From the NCBI RefSeq assembly GCF_003182475.1, contig NZ_QGTS01000003.1, positions 242,876 through 306,875 of the forward strand: a stretch of 64,000 nucleotides of DNA, given 5' to 3'. Both the position numbers and the translations under genes were made by a program. The notes beneath the pieces were generated by a model that did not search any database, was not told the origin of the DNA, and worked only from the letters and a program-made list of their open reading frames with translations. Source of the stretch: Mangrovibacter plantisponsor (GTDB lineage: Bacteria; Pseudomonadota; Gammaproteobacteria; Enterobacterales; Enterobacteriaceae). Positions 27,335-35,930 of this stretch are shown piece after piece (the stretch's first letter is position 1; every line of letters starts with the position of its first letter).

Positions 27335-27664
27335 GATTATATTCTCACAGGTAATAAGCAAAGTTAAATTTGGCGATAACTCATCCTTTTATTAATTACA
27401 TTGGATATTATTTTTTGAACTGGATAAATAATAAATCCATTACCTTAAAATATACTTAAGAGCGCCTTTAATTCAAGGTGGTGAGTGTGATCTCGCAAGC
27501 ATTTCATAGATATGAAAAAATTCACCAATCATTGCTTTAACCAGTGGAAAATAATCACTCTTAATCTAAATTTATTTTCAGAAAAATATTTATACCCACA
27601 GAGAGGTAGATTATTACTCCATCAATGAGTTATCTTTGCTTTGAATAAAAGCAGTAGAGTAATA
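27335..27664. other. AT-rich intergenic region, no gene seen
   Basis: 330 bp between the chemoreceptor relic and the 3' end of the sigma-54 activator gene. It is AT-rich and holds no frame with a recognisable protein, no tRNA and no strong terminator. Confidence 0.6.
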
Positions 27665-29467
27665 TCACGCCCGTTTTTTTTCCAACCTGCGGTATAGCGT
27701 ACTACGCGAAATACCCAGATGCTTTGCCGCGTCACTCATATTCCCCTGGCAAACACGTATTGCTTCCAGTTCACGCATGCCTGGCGCAGAGGGTGAGGGG
27801 GCAACCTGAGAAGACGCAGGCGAAGTTGCGCCAAAACTACTAACAGGGGTTGCCGGGAGGCAATCAAGAGTAACAGTTTGGCCGTCATCGCTTAATGCCA
27901 GTAATACTTTTAACTGGCTCAGCAATTGCCGCACATTACCGGGCCACGGGCAATCGGCAAGGTAACGCACCACAGACTGGCATAGCCGTATTCCACGCGC
28001 GGTTGCCCCCAACTCGCACCATAACTGCTCAATAAACTGGTTCTTACCCTGCCACTGGCGTAGTGGCGGTATTTCAACCGTAAACTCCTGGATCCGGTAG
28101 AGTAAATCTTCGCGAAACAATCCCCGCTCAACCTGTTCCACCAAATTACGGTGCGTTGCACATACCAGAGAAAAATCGACCGGAAAGGCACTGTTTCCCC
28201 CCAGCGGCACAACACGTTTTTCCTGTAATACACGCAACAGCCGGGTTTGCAGAACCAGTGGCATATCGCCAATTTCATCTAAAAATAGCATGCCGCCATT
28301 GGCTTCCCGGAATTTACCGGCATAGCCACGGGAGCTGGCACCCGTAAATGCGCCAGGCATATAACCAAATAATTCAGATTCAATCAGGTGCTCAGGAAGT
28401 GCCGCGCAGTTAATTGCCACAAAGTTACCGGTAGCCCATTTACTTTGCCGGTAAAGCTGCTGAGCGAGGTATTCTTTCCCGCACCCGGTCTCACCATTAA
28501 TACACAGAGCAATACCGGCGTTGACTACCCGCAGAGCTTTTTCCAGATTAACGCCTGAAGGAGCAAATGACGTCTGGGGTTCTGGTGTGGGCCTGGCCGG
28601 GCGTTTGCCTGGTACCGTTACCCCGGGCTGTTTTTGTGCGCGGCCAATATGTACCTGCCAGGCGTTATCGCGCGCCCGGGTCAGTGCTCCGTTCTCTACG
28701 CCATTCGCAAAAATCGAATCCTGGTGGCGTTGACCAAAATCCTGCGGTTGTATGCCAAGATCACGGCAGGCAAGCGAATTAGCGCCCTGTAAAATTCCGT
28801 CTTCAAATATAAGTGAGTGGGTAAAAGGTGCCAGTTCAGGCTGATCTTGCTGGCGCAATTGCACTAACACCTGGCCTGCGGTGATCTGCTTCTGTACCCA
28901 ATGCTGCTCAATTTGCCATGCGGCACGGGTTAATAAATGTGTTGCATCCTGCCAGGGCAGGTTGGCAGGTGAAGAAATGTCAATCACACCAGCCAGTTCC
29001 CCCCGGGGGGAGTAAACCGGCATTGCTGCACAAAACAGTGCTGCATTGCGGTTGAGAAAATGTTCTTTACCACTCACTTCACAATAACGCCCCAGAGCCA
29101 GCGCAGTACCAATCGCGTTAGTGCCGCGCGCATCTTCACTCCACAGGTTTCCAGGTGCCAGAGCTAACAACTCAGCCCTCTGCAGAAAACCGCTATTCCC
29201 GGTGCTTTCCAGAACCATTCCTCCCGGGTCTGACAAAACCAGAACACCGGCACGGGTACGGAATTGTGGTGCGAGTTGTGCCAGAAGTGGCGAGGCGTAA
29301 CGCGCAATCCAGTCATACTGATGGCGACTTTCTCCTAACTGCTCATGGCCTGCCACAGGCCGGTAATCATCATCCCGCGTCAGCCCGTAATGCTGGCTGC
29401 GCAGCCATGAATCGCTCAATACACTGGCAGAAGATAGCAACGGCGTGTCGTGTGGCAGATTGCGCAT
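27665..29467 (-). CDS. Sigma-54-dependent activator, AcoR/DhaR-like
   Basis: 600-aa enhancer-binding protein. The N-terminal sensor region with a GAF-like domain occupies about residues 50-200. The central AAA+ domain has Walker A GETGCGKE, the sigma-54-contacting loop PGAFTGAS and Walker B GGMLFLDEIGDM. A Fis-type helix-turn-helix closes the protein (GNMSDAAKHLGISRSTLYRR). It is divergent from an AldB-like aldehyde dehydrogenase whose upstream region has a good -24/-12 promoter and a TGTC/GACA dyad. It probably activates that gene in response to acetoin, an alcohol or an aldehyde. Domain order is that of AcoR; the inducer is not shown by sequence. Confidence 0.88.
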   Translation of the reverse strand: MRNLPHDTPLLSSASVLSDSWLRSQHYGLTRDDDYRPVAGHEQLGESRHQYDWIARYASPLLAQLAPQFRTRAGVLVLSDPGGMVLESTGNSGFLQRAELLALAPGNLWSEDARGTNAIGTALALGRYCEVSGKEHFLNRNAALFCAAMPVYSPRGELAGVIDISSPANLPWQDATHLLTRAAWQIEQHWVQKQITAGQVLVQLRQQDQPELAPFTHSLIFEDGILQGANSLACRDLGIQPQDFGQRHQDSIFANGVENGALTRARDNAWQVHIGRAQKQPGVTVPGKRPARPTPEPQTSFAPSGVNLEKALRVVNAGIALCINGETGCGKEYLAQQLYRQSKWATGNFVAINCAALPEHLIESELFGYMPGAFTGASSRGYAGKFREANGGMLFLDEIGDMPLVLQTRLLRVLQEKRVVPLGGNSAFPVDFSLVCATHRNLVEQVERGLFREDLLYRIQEFTVEIPPLRQWQGKNQFIEQLWCELGATARGIRLCQSVVRYLADCPWPGNVRQLLSQLKVLLALSDDGQTVTLDCLPATPVSSFGATSPASSQVAPSPSAPGMRELEAIRVCQGNMSDAAKHLGISRSTLYRRLEKKRA

Positions 29468-29509
29468 AAGCAGGCCTTAATAGAAATGTTAATTATTTGT
29501 AGCACCTAA

Positions 29510-29530
29510 GTGTCCCGTCTGTTGCGACAC
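29510..29530. promoter_or_regulatory. Upstream activating site for the sigma-54 activator
   Basis: GTGTC (29510-29514) and GACAC (29526-29530) form the ends of a 21-bp imperfect dyad, with 7 of 10 arm positions complementary. It lies about 125 bp upstream of the -24/-12 promoter of the aldehyde dehydrogenase gene, the normal distance for enhancer-binding proteins. A partly overlapping repeat TGTTGCGACAC-GCGACA follows. Binding by the adjacent activator is inferred. Confidence 0.5.
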
Positions 29531-29655
29531 GCGACACAAAAATAAGACAGTCTTTGGTAGTTACCTCAGTTCACTGCGCCTGGCGAATTTACCACCCTGA
29601 ATTATCTTAATAAAAAACAATATGATAGTTAATTTTAACCATTTCATAACATAAC

Positions 29656-29672
29656 TGGCATAAGACATGCTT
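29656..29672 (+). promoter_or_regulatory. Sigma-54 (-24/-12) promoter
   Basis: TGGCATAAGACATGCTT has the invariant GG (29657-29658) and GC (29669-29670) separated by exactly 10 nt. The start of transcription would fall near 29682, 59 nt before the aldehyde dehydrogenase ATG. Confidence 0.75.
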
Positions 29673-29740
29673 ATGTTGAAGCACAACACAACAGAGCCAA
29701 CAGCTCTGGATGCATCGCAAAACCGACTGAGGGGAATAAT

Positions 29741-31261
29741 ATGAAATATATCCATCCAGGTTTGCCGGGTTCACGGGTTTCAGTGAAAGCCCGTTATGGC
29801 AACTATATCGGCGGCGCTTTTGTCGAGCCGGTTTCAGGTACATGGTTTACTAATACCACGCCGGTTACCGGCCAGGTTGCAGGCGAATTCCCGCGGTCAG
29901 ACTACCGTGACATTGATAAGGCTCTGGATGCTGCACATGCCGCCGCAGACAGTTGGGGAAAAACCAGCGTTCAGGAACGTTCTAATGTATTGCTGGCAAT
30001 TGCCGACTGTATTCAGGAAAACCTGGAACTGCTGGCACTGACAGAAAGCTGGGATAACGGCAAACCGGTACGCGAAACACTGAATGCCGATATTCCTCTT
30101 GCGGTGGATCATTTCCGTTATTTCGCAGGTTGTATTCGTGCCCAGGAAGGCAGTGCGGCAGAGATCGATAGTGGTACTGTGGCCTATCACATCTATGAAC
30201 CACTGGGTGTGGTGGGGCAAATTATCCCGTGGAACTTCCCCATCCTGATGGCTGCCTGGAAACTGGCACCGGCACTGGCTGCCGGGAATGCTGTAGTGCT
30301 GAAGCCTGCTGAGCAAACACCACTCGGTATCAGTGTGCTGATGGAACTGATTGGGCCATTGCTGCCGCCGGGTGTGGTAAACGTAGTGCATGGTTACGGT
30401 ACAGAAGCCGGGGAACCACTGGCTCGCAGCAAGCGTATTGAAAAAATTGCCTTCACCGGGTCTACTTCCATTGGCCGCCACATTCTTTCCTGTGCTGCGG
30501 AGAACATCATTCACAGTACCGTTGAGCTGGGCGGAAAATCACCCAATATTTACTTTGAAGATGTGATGCGTGGTGATGAAAGCTTCATTGATAAAGCAGT
30601 TGAGGGGATGGTGCTCGGCTTCTTTAACCAGGGAGAGGTGTGTACTTGCCCGTCCCGCGCACTGATTCAGGAATCTATCTACCCGGAATTTGTTGACCGG
30701 GTACTCAAACGTATTGAAACCATCCGTAAAGGCGACCCCTTTGATACCGATACCATGATTGGCGCTCAGGCCTCGCAAGAGCAGTTTGATAAAATCATGT
30801 CCTACATTGATATCGCCCGGGATGAAGGCGGCGAAATTCTGGCTGGTGGGAATCACCTTAACCATGGCGATGTCTTCACCAATGGTTTTTATATCACCCC
30901 AACCTTGATTAAAGGCCACAACGCAATGCGCTGTTTCCAGGAGGAAATTTTCGGGCCGGTAATTGGTGTAACGACATTTAAAGACGAAGCTGAAGCAATT
31001 GAACTGGCTAACGCCACACAGTACGGTTTGGGAGCAGGTGTCTGGACGCTGGACATCAACCGCGCCTGGCGTATGGGCAGGGCGATAAAAGCAGGGCGCG
31101 TCTGGACCAACTGCTACCATCTCTACCCGGCACACTCAGCATTTGGTGGTTACAAACAATCCGGGATTGGCCGTGAAACCCACAAAATGGCACTGCTGGC
31201 CTACCAGCAGGTGAAAAATTTACTGGTCAGTTATGACAATAAACCACTTGGCCTGTATTAA
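29741..31261 (+). CDS. aldB: Aldehyde dehydrogenase, AldB/AcoD-like
   Basis: 506-aa NAD(P)-dependent aldehyde dehydrogenase, highly similar in pattern to E. coli AldB (512 aa), which oxidises acetaldehyde and related aldehydes. It shows [14 protein letters not shown] at the start, [12 protein letters not shown] with catalytic Glu, [20 protein letters not shown] with the nucleophile Cys, and [16 protein letters not shown] at the end. A sigma-54 promoter precedes it and an AcoR-like activator is divergent, so it is likely induced during alcohol, acetoin or aldehyde metabolism. An intrinsic terminator follows the stop. The AldB name rests on similarity; the natural substrate could differ. Confidence 0.9.
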   Translation: MKYIHPGLPGSRVSVKARYGNYIGGAFVEPVSGTWFTNTTPVTGQVAGEFPRSDYRDIDKALDAAHAAADSWGKTSVQERSNVLLAIADCIQENLELLALTESWDNGKPVRETLNADIPLAVDHFRYFAGCIRAQEGSAAEIDSGTVAYHIYEPLGVVGQIIPWNFPILMAAWKLAPALAAGNAVVLKPAEQTPLGISVLMELIGPLLPPGVVNVVHGYGTEAGEPLARSKRIEKIAFTGSTSIGRHILSCAAENIIHSTVELGGKSPNIYFEDVMRGDESFIDKAVEGMVLGFFNQGEVCTCPSRALIQESIYPEFVDRVLKRIETIRKGDPFDTDTMIGAQASQEQFDKIMSYIDIARDEGGEILAGGNHLNHGDVFTNGFYITPTLIKGHNAMRCFQEEIFGPVIGVTTFKDEAEAIELANATQYGLGAGVWTLDINRAWRMGRAIKAGRVWTNCYHLYPAHSAFGGYKQSGIGRETHKMALLAYQQVKNLLVSYDNKPLGLY

Positions 31262-31288
31262 TTACAGCACCAGCCGTTAAAGCTCGCG

Positions 31289-31319
31289 GGCCAGGCGCTC
31301 TCTACGCCTGGCCTTTTCT
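31289..31319 (+). terminator. Intrinsic terminator after the aldehyde dehydrogenase gene
   Basis: GGCCAGGCG (31289-31297) pairs perfectly with CGCCTGGCC (31305-31313) around a 7-nt loop and is followed by TTTTCT. Confidence 0.85.
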
Positions 31320-31457
31320 ATTATTGTTCTCGTGAAATACCAGGTTGCTTAACACAAATTTTCTGGCTATCTCCGGAAAAATCGATGTTATTTTTCACTG
31401 GTTTCTGGCATAGGTATTGCTCATTAAGAATGACCTATCTTTCAGGATCGCACTCTC

Positions 31458-32711
31458 ATGAGCCAGTCACCGCATGCTGTTCACTATTTCCTTGCCGCGC
31501 GAGAGTGTGAAATCTCTCGTCTGGATAATGTCCTGCAGGCAGGGAAACTGATTGGGCAATTAAGCCACTTTGTCCATGTACTGCAACGCGAACGCGGTAG
31601 CTCCAATATCTGGCTGTGTTCAGAAGGCCTGCTGTTTGGTGAAGAACTGGCTCACCGGGCGGCGGCTGTCAGCCAGTCCATGAACAATCTGTTCGCTGAC
31701 TTACCGGCACTCCCACCCGCAAGTGCGCTGCAGCCCGGCGCTTTTCGGGTATATCACCGAATTGGTTCCATGCTGATGGCGCTGGAAAGCCTGCCTGAAC
31801 TGCGTAACCAAATACACCAGCGCTCTATCAGCCATCAGCAGGCAATGCAAAGTTTCAACACTATTATTCAACAGGTACTGAACCTGGTGTATGAAGTGGC
31901 GGACATTGATGCCGACGGCCAGGTAGCCAGTGCACTGGTGGCGCTGTTTACCTTTATGCAGGGCAAAGAGTATGCCGGGCAGGAAAGGGCACTGGCCTCG
32001 GCAGGCTTTGCGTCGCGAAACTTTTCCGACAGCGGGCGCCAGCTCATGGTCGAACTGATAGCCGCACAGGAAAGCTGCCTGACCAGTTTTGCTGGTTTTG
32101 CTGATACCGGGATCCTCGCGACCTGGCTCCAGCAAGAGGGGAAAAGCAGTGAGTTTGAGCGCCTGCGCCGCCTGGCCTGCACCGGCGCACCAGGTGAAGA
32201 AGACACCGTTTTGAACTGGTTTGCCCTGGCATCCCAACGCCTCGACCTGATGAAAATTGTTGAAGACAAGCTGATTAACAAAGTGATGCATCTGTGCCAG
32301 CAAAGCTTGCTGCGCGTACAGTCATCGAATACCGATGACCCGCAAACCCTGGCGGGCGTTATTGTTCCTGCGGAGAAACCCGTCGCTGCCTATTTTGCTG
32401 CCACGCCTCACAATGAAGCTGACGAAGATACCGGCCTTCCCCCGCAATTAAACCGTTCTTTACTTAACTTGATCCAGCACCAGGCTCATCGTCTCAAAAC
32501 GCTTGATAATGAACTGGCAGGTCTTCGCGCAACGCTAATGGAACGCAAAACCATTGAGCAGGCGAAGGCGCTGTTAATGCAGTACCAGGGGTTAACGGAA
32601 GAACAGGCCTGGCACCTGTTGCGCAAAACAGCGATGAACCAAAATAAGAAAGTGGTGGAAATCGCTCAGGCAATGCTGGATGTCAGTACCGTATTTACCT
32701 CTAGCCCTTAA
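31458..32711 (+). CDS. nasR: Nitrate/nitrite-responsive antiterminator NasR
   Basis: 417 aa. An N-terminal nitrate-sensing NIT domain (about residues 30-280; HVLQRERGSSNIWLCSEG) is joined to a C-terminal ANTAR RNA-binding domain (about 350-412; ERKTIEQAKALLMQYQGLTE, then AWHLLRKTAMNQNKKV). In Klebsiella, NasR binds nitrate or nitrite and lets RNA polymerase pass a terminator in the nasF leader. The expected leader RNA lies just downstream (32863-32946). AGGAT is 10 nt before the ATG. It is encoded directly upstream of the operon it controls, on the same strand. Confidence 0.93.
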   Translation: MSQSPHAVHYFLAARECEISRLDNVLQAGKLIGQLSHFVHVLQRERGSSNIWLCSEGLLFGEELAHRAAAVSQSMNNLFADLPALPPASALQPGAFRVYHRIGSMLMALESLPELRNQIHQRSISHQQAMQSFNTIIQQVLNLVYEVADIDADGQVASALVALFTFMQGKEYAGQERALASAGFASRNFSDSGRQLMVELIAAQESCLTSFAGFADTGILATWLQQEGKSSEFERLRRLACTGAPGEEDTVLNWFALASQRLDLMKIVEDKLINKVMHLCQQSLLRVQSSNTDDPQTLAGVIVPAEKPVAAYFAATPHNEADEDTGLPPQLNRSLLNLIQHQAHRLKTLDNELAGLRATLMERKTIEQAKALLMQYQGLTEEQAWHLLRKTAMNQNKKVVEIAQAMLDVSTVFTSSP

Positions 32712-32720
32712 TGAGTACCT

Positions 32721-32735
32721 GCACAAGAATTGTGC
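32721..32735. promoter_or_regulatory. NtrC-like binding site upstream of nasF
   Basis: GCACAA-GAA-TTGTGC is a perfect 15-bp dyad resembling the NtrC consensus (GCAC...GTGC). It lies 100 bp upstream of a strong sigma-54 promoter, the expected enhancer position for nitrogen-limitation control. Confidence 0.65.
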
Positions 32736-32820
32736 GTATCTTGCTCTGTTGCTGTGCGTAGTTATCCCCAAAGAAGGGGCTGGACTGCGCTCAGGGTAGT
32801 ATTTTCAGGGCAAACAGATA

Positions 32821-32836
32821 TGGCACAGCAATTGCA
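32821..32836 (+). promoter_or_regulatory. Sigma-54 promoter of the nas operon
   Basis: TGGCAC-AGCAA-TTGCA matches the sigma-54 consensus exactly, with GG and GC 10 nt apart. Transcription would start near 32847, about 16 nt before the ANTAR hairpin, so the leader RNA carries the complete antitermination signal. Confidence 0.9.
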
Positions 32837-32862
32837 AAATAAGTTCTGACAATTACGCATTT

Positions 32863-32884
32863 GTTTCGCCAATGGCGGTGAAAC
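32863..32884 (+). promoter_or_regulatory. ANTAR-type hexaloop hairpin in the nasF leader
   Basis: GTTTCGCC and GGTGAAAC form an 8-bp stem (one G-U pair) closing the hexaloop AATGGC, which has A at position 1 and G at position 4 as ANTAR proteins require. A weaker second hairpin (32889-32903; GCTTT and AAGGC) overlaps the 5' arm of the following terminator. NasR binding would thus favour the antiterminated form. The second hairpin's loop is 5 nt in my folding, so its exact form is uncertain. Confidence 0.78.
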
Positions 32885-32898
32885 GAGTGCTTTGGATA

Positions 32899-32946
32899 AA
32901 GGCGTCCTTACTTTGGCTTTGGCCGGAGTACGGACGCCTTTTTTTT
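32899..32946 (+). terminator. Factor-independent terminator in the nasF leader
   Basis: AAGGCGTCC (32899-32907) pairs with GGACGCCTT (32932-32940), followed by a T-run to 32946, 23 bp before nasF. It is the terminator expected to be bypassed when NasR has nitrate or nitrite bound. Confidence 0.88.
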
Positions 32947-32968
32947 ATTCTCAGAACAGGACGCCTTG

Positions 32969-34219
32969 ATGAGCAAAACGCATTTTACGCTTTCCCGCCG
33001 CCAGTTTCTGGCAGGCAGTGCCGCCCTGGGAGCCGGCTTGATCCTGCCCGGTATTCGCCAGCAAGCCTGGGCTGCGGGGTCCGATGCGCCAGAGTTGACC
33101 ACAGTGAAAGTTGGGTTTATTCCCCTGACAGATTGTGCGCCAGTGGTGATGGCCGCCATCAAAGGATTTGATAAAAAATATGGCATCAGTATCCAGCCCA
33201 GCAAAGAAGCCAGTTGGGCAGCAGTACGGGATAAACTGCTGTCTGGCGAACTGGATGCCGCCCACGTTCTCTACGGCTTAATTTATGGCCTGCAACTGGG
33301 CGTCGCTGGCCCGCAACGTAACATGGCAAGCCTGATGACCCTGAATAACAACGGGCAGGGGATTTCACTATCTAACCAGCTCAAGGCTGCCGGGGTTACC
33401 AATATTGAATCACTAAAAAAAGCCATTGATGCCAAACCGGCTGGTTCCATGACCTTCGCCCACACCTTTCCAACCAGTACCCACGCCATGTGGCTCTATT
33501 ACTGGCTGGCAAGTGCAGGCGTTAACCCCTTTACTGACGTGCGCACCGTTGTCGTTCCACCACCACAAATGGTGATGAACATGAAGATAGGCAACATGGT
33601 GGGTTGCTGTGTTGGTGAACCCTGGAACCAGCGAGCTATCAGCGACAATATCGGCTTCACCGCTGCCACATCCCAGTCTGTATGGCCCGATCACCCGGAA
33701 AAGATCCTCGGCACCCGCCAGGAGTGGGTAGAAAAACACCCCAACACGGCAAGAGCACTTACTGCTGCGGTACTGGATGCCGCGCGCTGGATAGACGCCA
33801 GCGATGCCAACAAACGCGAAACCGTGCAGGTTATCGCCCAGCGCCCGTGGATTAACACCAAACCAGAAATAATCGAAGGGCGCATGTTGGGGAAATACGA
33901 AGATGGCCTGGGTAAAACCTGGCAGGATGACCACGCTATGCGCTTTTTCCATGATGGCGAAGTGAGTTACCCATGGGATTCAGACGGCATGTGGTTCCTG
34001 ACCCAGTTCAAGCGCTGGGGCTTAATTAAAACCGCGCCAGATTACCTCGCTATTGCACGCCAGATTAACCGTGTGGATGTCTACAAAGCCGCGGCCACTG
34101 CGGTAGGTGGCGTCTCTATTCCGGCAAGTTCACTGCGCAAAAGCACACTGATGGACGGCAAGGTTTGGGATGGTACCAACCCCGCGGCGTATGCAGACAG
34201 TTTCGCCATCAAACAATGA
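32969..34219 (+). CDS. nasF: Nitrate ABC transporter, periplasmic binding protein NasF
   Basis: 416 aa, NrtA/NasF-type nitrate-binding protein of the ABC importer. A twin-arginine (Tat) signal is visible as LSRRQFLAGSAALGAG, with cleavage after AWA. The mature part shows GFIPLTDCAPVVMAA, KEASWAAVRDKLLSGELDA and GNMVGCCVGEPWN, typical of nitrate/bicarbonate binders. ATG 32969 is chosen over the in-frame TTG at 32966; AGGA lies 8 nt upstream. It is first in the operon after the antitermination leader and 10 nt before nasE. Confidence 0.94.
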   Translation: MSKTHFTLSRRQFLAGSAALGAGLILPGIRQQAWAAGSDAPELTTVKVGFIPLTDCAPVVMAAIKGFDKKYGISIQPSKEASWAAVRDKLLSGELDAAHVLYGLIYGLQLGVAGPQRNMASLMTLNNNGQGISLSNQLKAAGVTNIESLKKAIDAKPAGSMTFAHTFPTSTHAMWLYYWLASAGVNPFTDVRTVVVPPPQMVMNMKIGNMVGCCVGEPWNQRAISDNIGFTAATSQSVWPDHPEKILGTRQEWVEKHPNTARALTAAVLDAARWIDASDANKRETVQVIAQRPWINTKPEIIEGRMLGKYEDGLGKTWQDDHAMRFFHDGEVSYPWDSDGMWFLTQFKRWGLIKTAPDYLAIARQINRVDVYKAAATAVGGVSIPASSLRKSTLMDGKVWDGTNPAAYADSFAIKQ

Positions 34220-34229
34220 GGTCCGGGAC

Positions 34230-35135
34230 ATGAAAACAGCACAACAGATAACTCCCCTGAAAGCTGAACGCCCGGGGGCAGAAAAACAGATACAGGGTGA
34301 AGTTGTGAACCTGGCGGTCAAACCCGTTCGCCGTCCACACCGTATTGCTCACACACTGCGCCAGCTACTGGAACGAATTATTCCTGTTCTGGCCGGGCTT
34401 GGATTACTGGCCGTGGTGTGGCAACTGGCAGCACTTCACAGCCAGGGTTTCCCCGGGCCGGTTACCACGCTGGAAGCGGCCAAAACCCTTTTTGCCGACC
34501 CGTTTTACAACAATGGCCCGAATGACCAGGGGATCGGCTGGAACGTGCTGGCATCGCTGGAGCGTGTCGCTGTTGGTTTCAGCCTTGCCGCGCTGGTGGG
34601 TATTCCCGCAGGGTTTCTGCTGGGGCGTTTTCAGTTTCTCGGCCGGATGTTTAACCCGGTAATTGCCTTACTGCGCCCGGTCAGCCCACTGGCCTGGTTG
34701 CCTATTGGTTTGCTGCTGTTCCAGCGTGCTGAACCGGCATCCAGCTGGACCATTTTTATCTGTGCTATCTGGCCGATGATCATCAACACCGCTGAAGGCG
34801 TGCGCCGGGTTCCACAAACCTATCTGAATGTCGCCCGTGTATTACGACTCAGTGAATGGACCATTATGCGCCGCATTTTGTTTCCTGCCGTGTTGCCCGC
34901 AGTAATGACCGGGGTACGCCTGTCCATGGGGATTGCCTGGCTGGTGATTGTGGCTGCTGAAATGCTTACCGGCGGCCTGGGTATAGGGTTCTGGATCTGG
35001 AATGAATGGAACAACCTCAATGTGGAAAACATTCTGATCGCCATTTTAATCATTGGGGCAGTAGGGCTGTTACTTGAACAGGCATTACTGCTGATAGCAC
35101 GCCGCTTCACCTGGGAAAGCCGGGAGGATAAATGA
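34230..35135 (+). CDS. nasE: Nitrate ABC transporter permease NasE
   Basis: 301-aa inner-membrane permease (NrtB/NasE, BPD-type). A cytoplasmic N-terminus of about 60 residues precedes membrane helices starting at IIPVLAGLGLLAVVWQLAAL. The permease EAA-loop region reads LNVARVLRLSEWTIMRRILF and contacts the ATPase. ATG 34230 is chosen, since the longer frame to 34170 overlaps nasF. The stop overlaps the nasD start by 4 nt (ATGA). Confidence 0.94.
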   Translation: MKTAQQITPLKAERPGAEKQIQGEVVNLAVKPVRRPHRIAHTLRQLLERIIPVLAGLGLLAVVWQLAALHSQGFPGPVTTLEAAKTLFADPFYNNGPNDQGIGWNVLASLERVAVGFSLAALVGIPAGFLLGRFQFLGRMFNPVIALLRPVSPLAWLPIGLLLFQRAEPASSWTIFICAIWPMIINTAEGVRRVPQTYLNVARVLRLSEWTIMRRILFPAVLPAVMTGVRLSMGIAWLVIVAAEMLTGGLGIGFWIWNEWNNLNVENILIAILIIGAVGLLLEQALLLIARRFTWESREDK

Positions 35136-35920
35136 ACAAAATCATTCAGGTTCAAAATGTCAGCCAGCAGTTTATGACTGCCGGTGGCCCGTTTCTTGCC
35201 CTGGACCGGGTTAGTTTCGACATAGCTGAAGGTGAAACCATCAGCCTGATTGGCCATTCCGGGTGCGGTAAATCCACCTTACTGAATTTGATTGCCGGTC
35301 TGACACTGCCCAGCAGTGGTGGGTTGCTGTGCGACAACAAAGAAATTGCCGGGCCAGGCCCGGAACGGGCGGTGGTTTTCCAGAACCACTCACTGCTTCC
35401 CTGGCTTACCGCGCGTGAGAACGTTGCGCTGGCTGTAGAAACCGTATTCAAAGGCAGCAAAACCAAAGCTGAAATGCGCGAATGGACCGAGCATAACCTT
35501 GAGCGTGTGCAAATGGGCCACGCCATGGATAAACGGCCAGACGAAATATCCGGCGGGATGAAGCAGCGTGTCGGCATCGCCCGGGCGCTGGCCATGAGCC
35601 CACGGGTTTTACTGATGGATGAACCTTTTGGCGCACTGGACGCACTGACCCGCGCACACTTGCAGGACGCCGTCATGCAAATTCAGGCACGCCTGAACAC
35701 CACACTGGTTCTGATAACGCATGATGTAGACGAAGCCGTACTGCTTTCAGACCGGGTGTTAATGATGACCAATGGCCCGGCAGCAACTGTGGGCGAGATC
35801 CTGGAAATCGATCTTCCCCGGCCACGCAACCGGGTTGCACTGGCGGATAACCCGCGCTACCACCAGTTGCGCCAGCAGATATTGCAGTTCCTGTACGAAA
35901 AACAGCCTGCAGCTGCCTGA
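35132..35920 (+). CDS. nasD: Nitrate ABC transporter ATPase NasD
   Basis: 262-aa ATP-binding subunit. Walker A is GHSGCGKST, the signature is EISGGMKQR (one change from LSGGQ), Walker B is RVLLMDEPFGALD, and the switch His lies in LITHDVDEA. It powers nitrate uptake with NasF and NasE. It overlaps nasE by 4 nt and is 10 nt before the nasC-nasB fusion gene. Confidence 0.95.
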   Translation: MNKIIQVQNVSQQFMTAGGPFLALDRVSFDIAEGETISLIGHSGCGKSTLLNLIAGLTLPSSGGLLCDNKEIAGPGPERAVVFQNHSLLPWLTARENVALAVETVFKGSKTKAEMREWTEHNLERVQMGHAMDKRPDEISGGMKQRVGIARALAMSPRVLLMDEPFGALDALTRAHLQDAVMQIQARLNTTLVLITHDVDEAVLLSDRVLMMTNGPAATVGEILEIDLPRPRNRVALADNPRYHQLRQQILQFLYEKQPAAA

Positions 35921-35930
35921 GGACACACAA

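Noticed and set aside
27167-27361. A standalone 64-aa gene on the minus strand
   Set aside because: It reads as the start of a PAS chemoreceptor cut short by a deletion and ends in unrelated sequence, so it is treated as part of a relic.
35772-35930. N-terminal extension of the NasC-NasB frame into nasD
   Set aside because: The first 53 codons lie inside nasD, have no ribosome-binding site and do not match the oxidoreductase family. The family start VVAGNGMAAL follows ATG 35931 directly.
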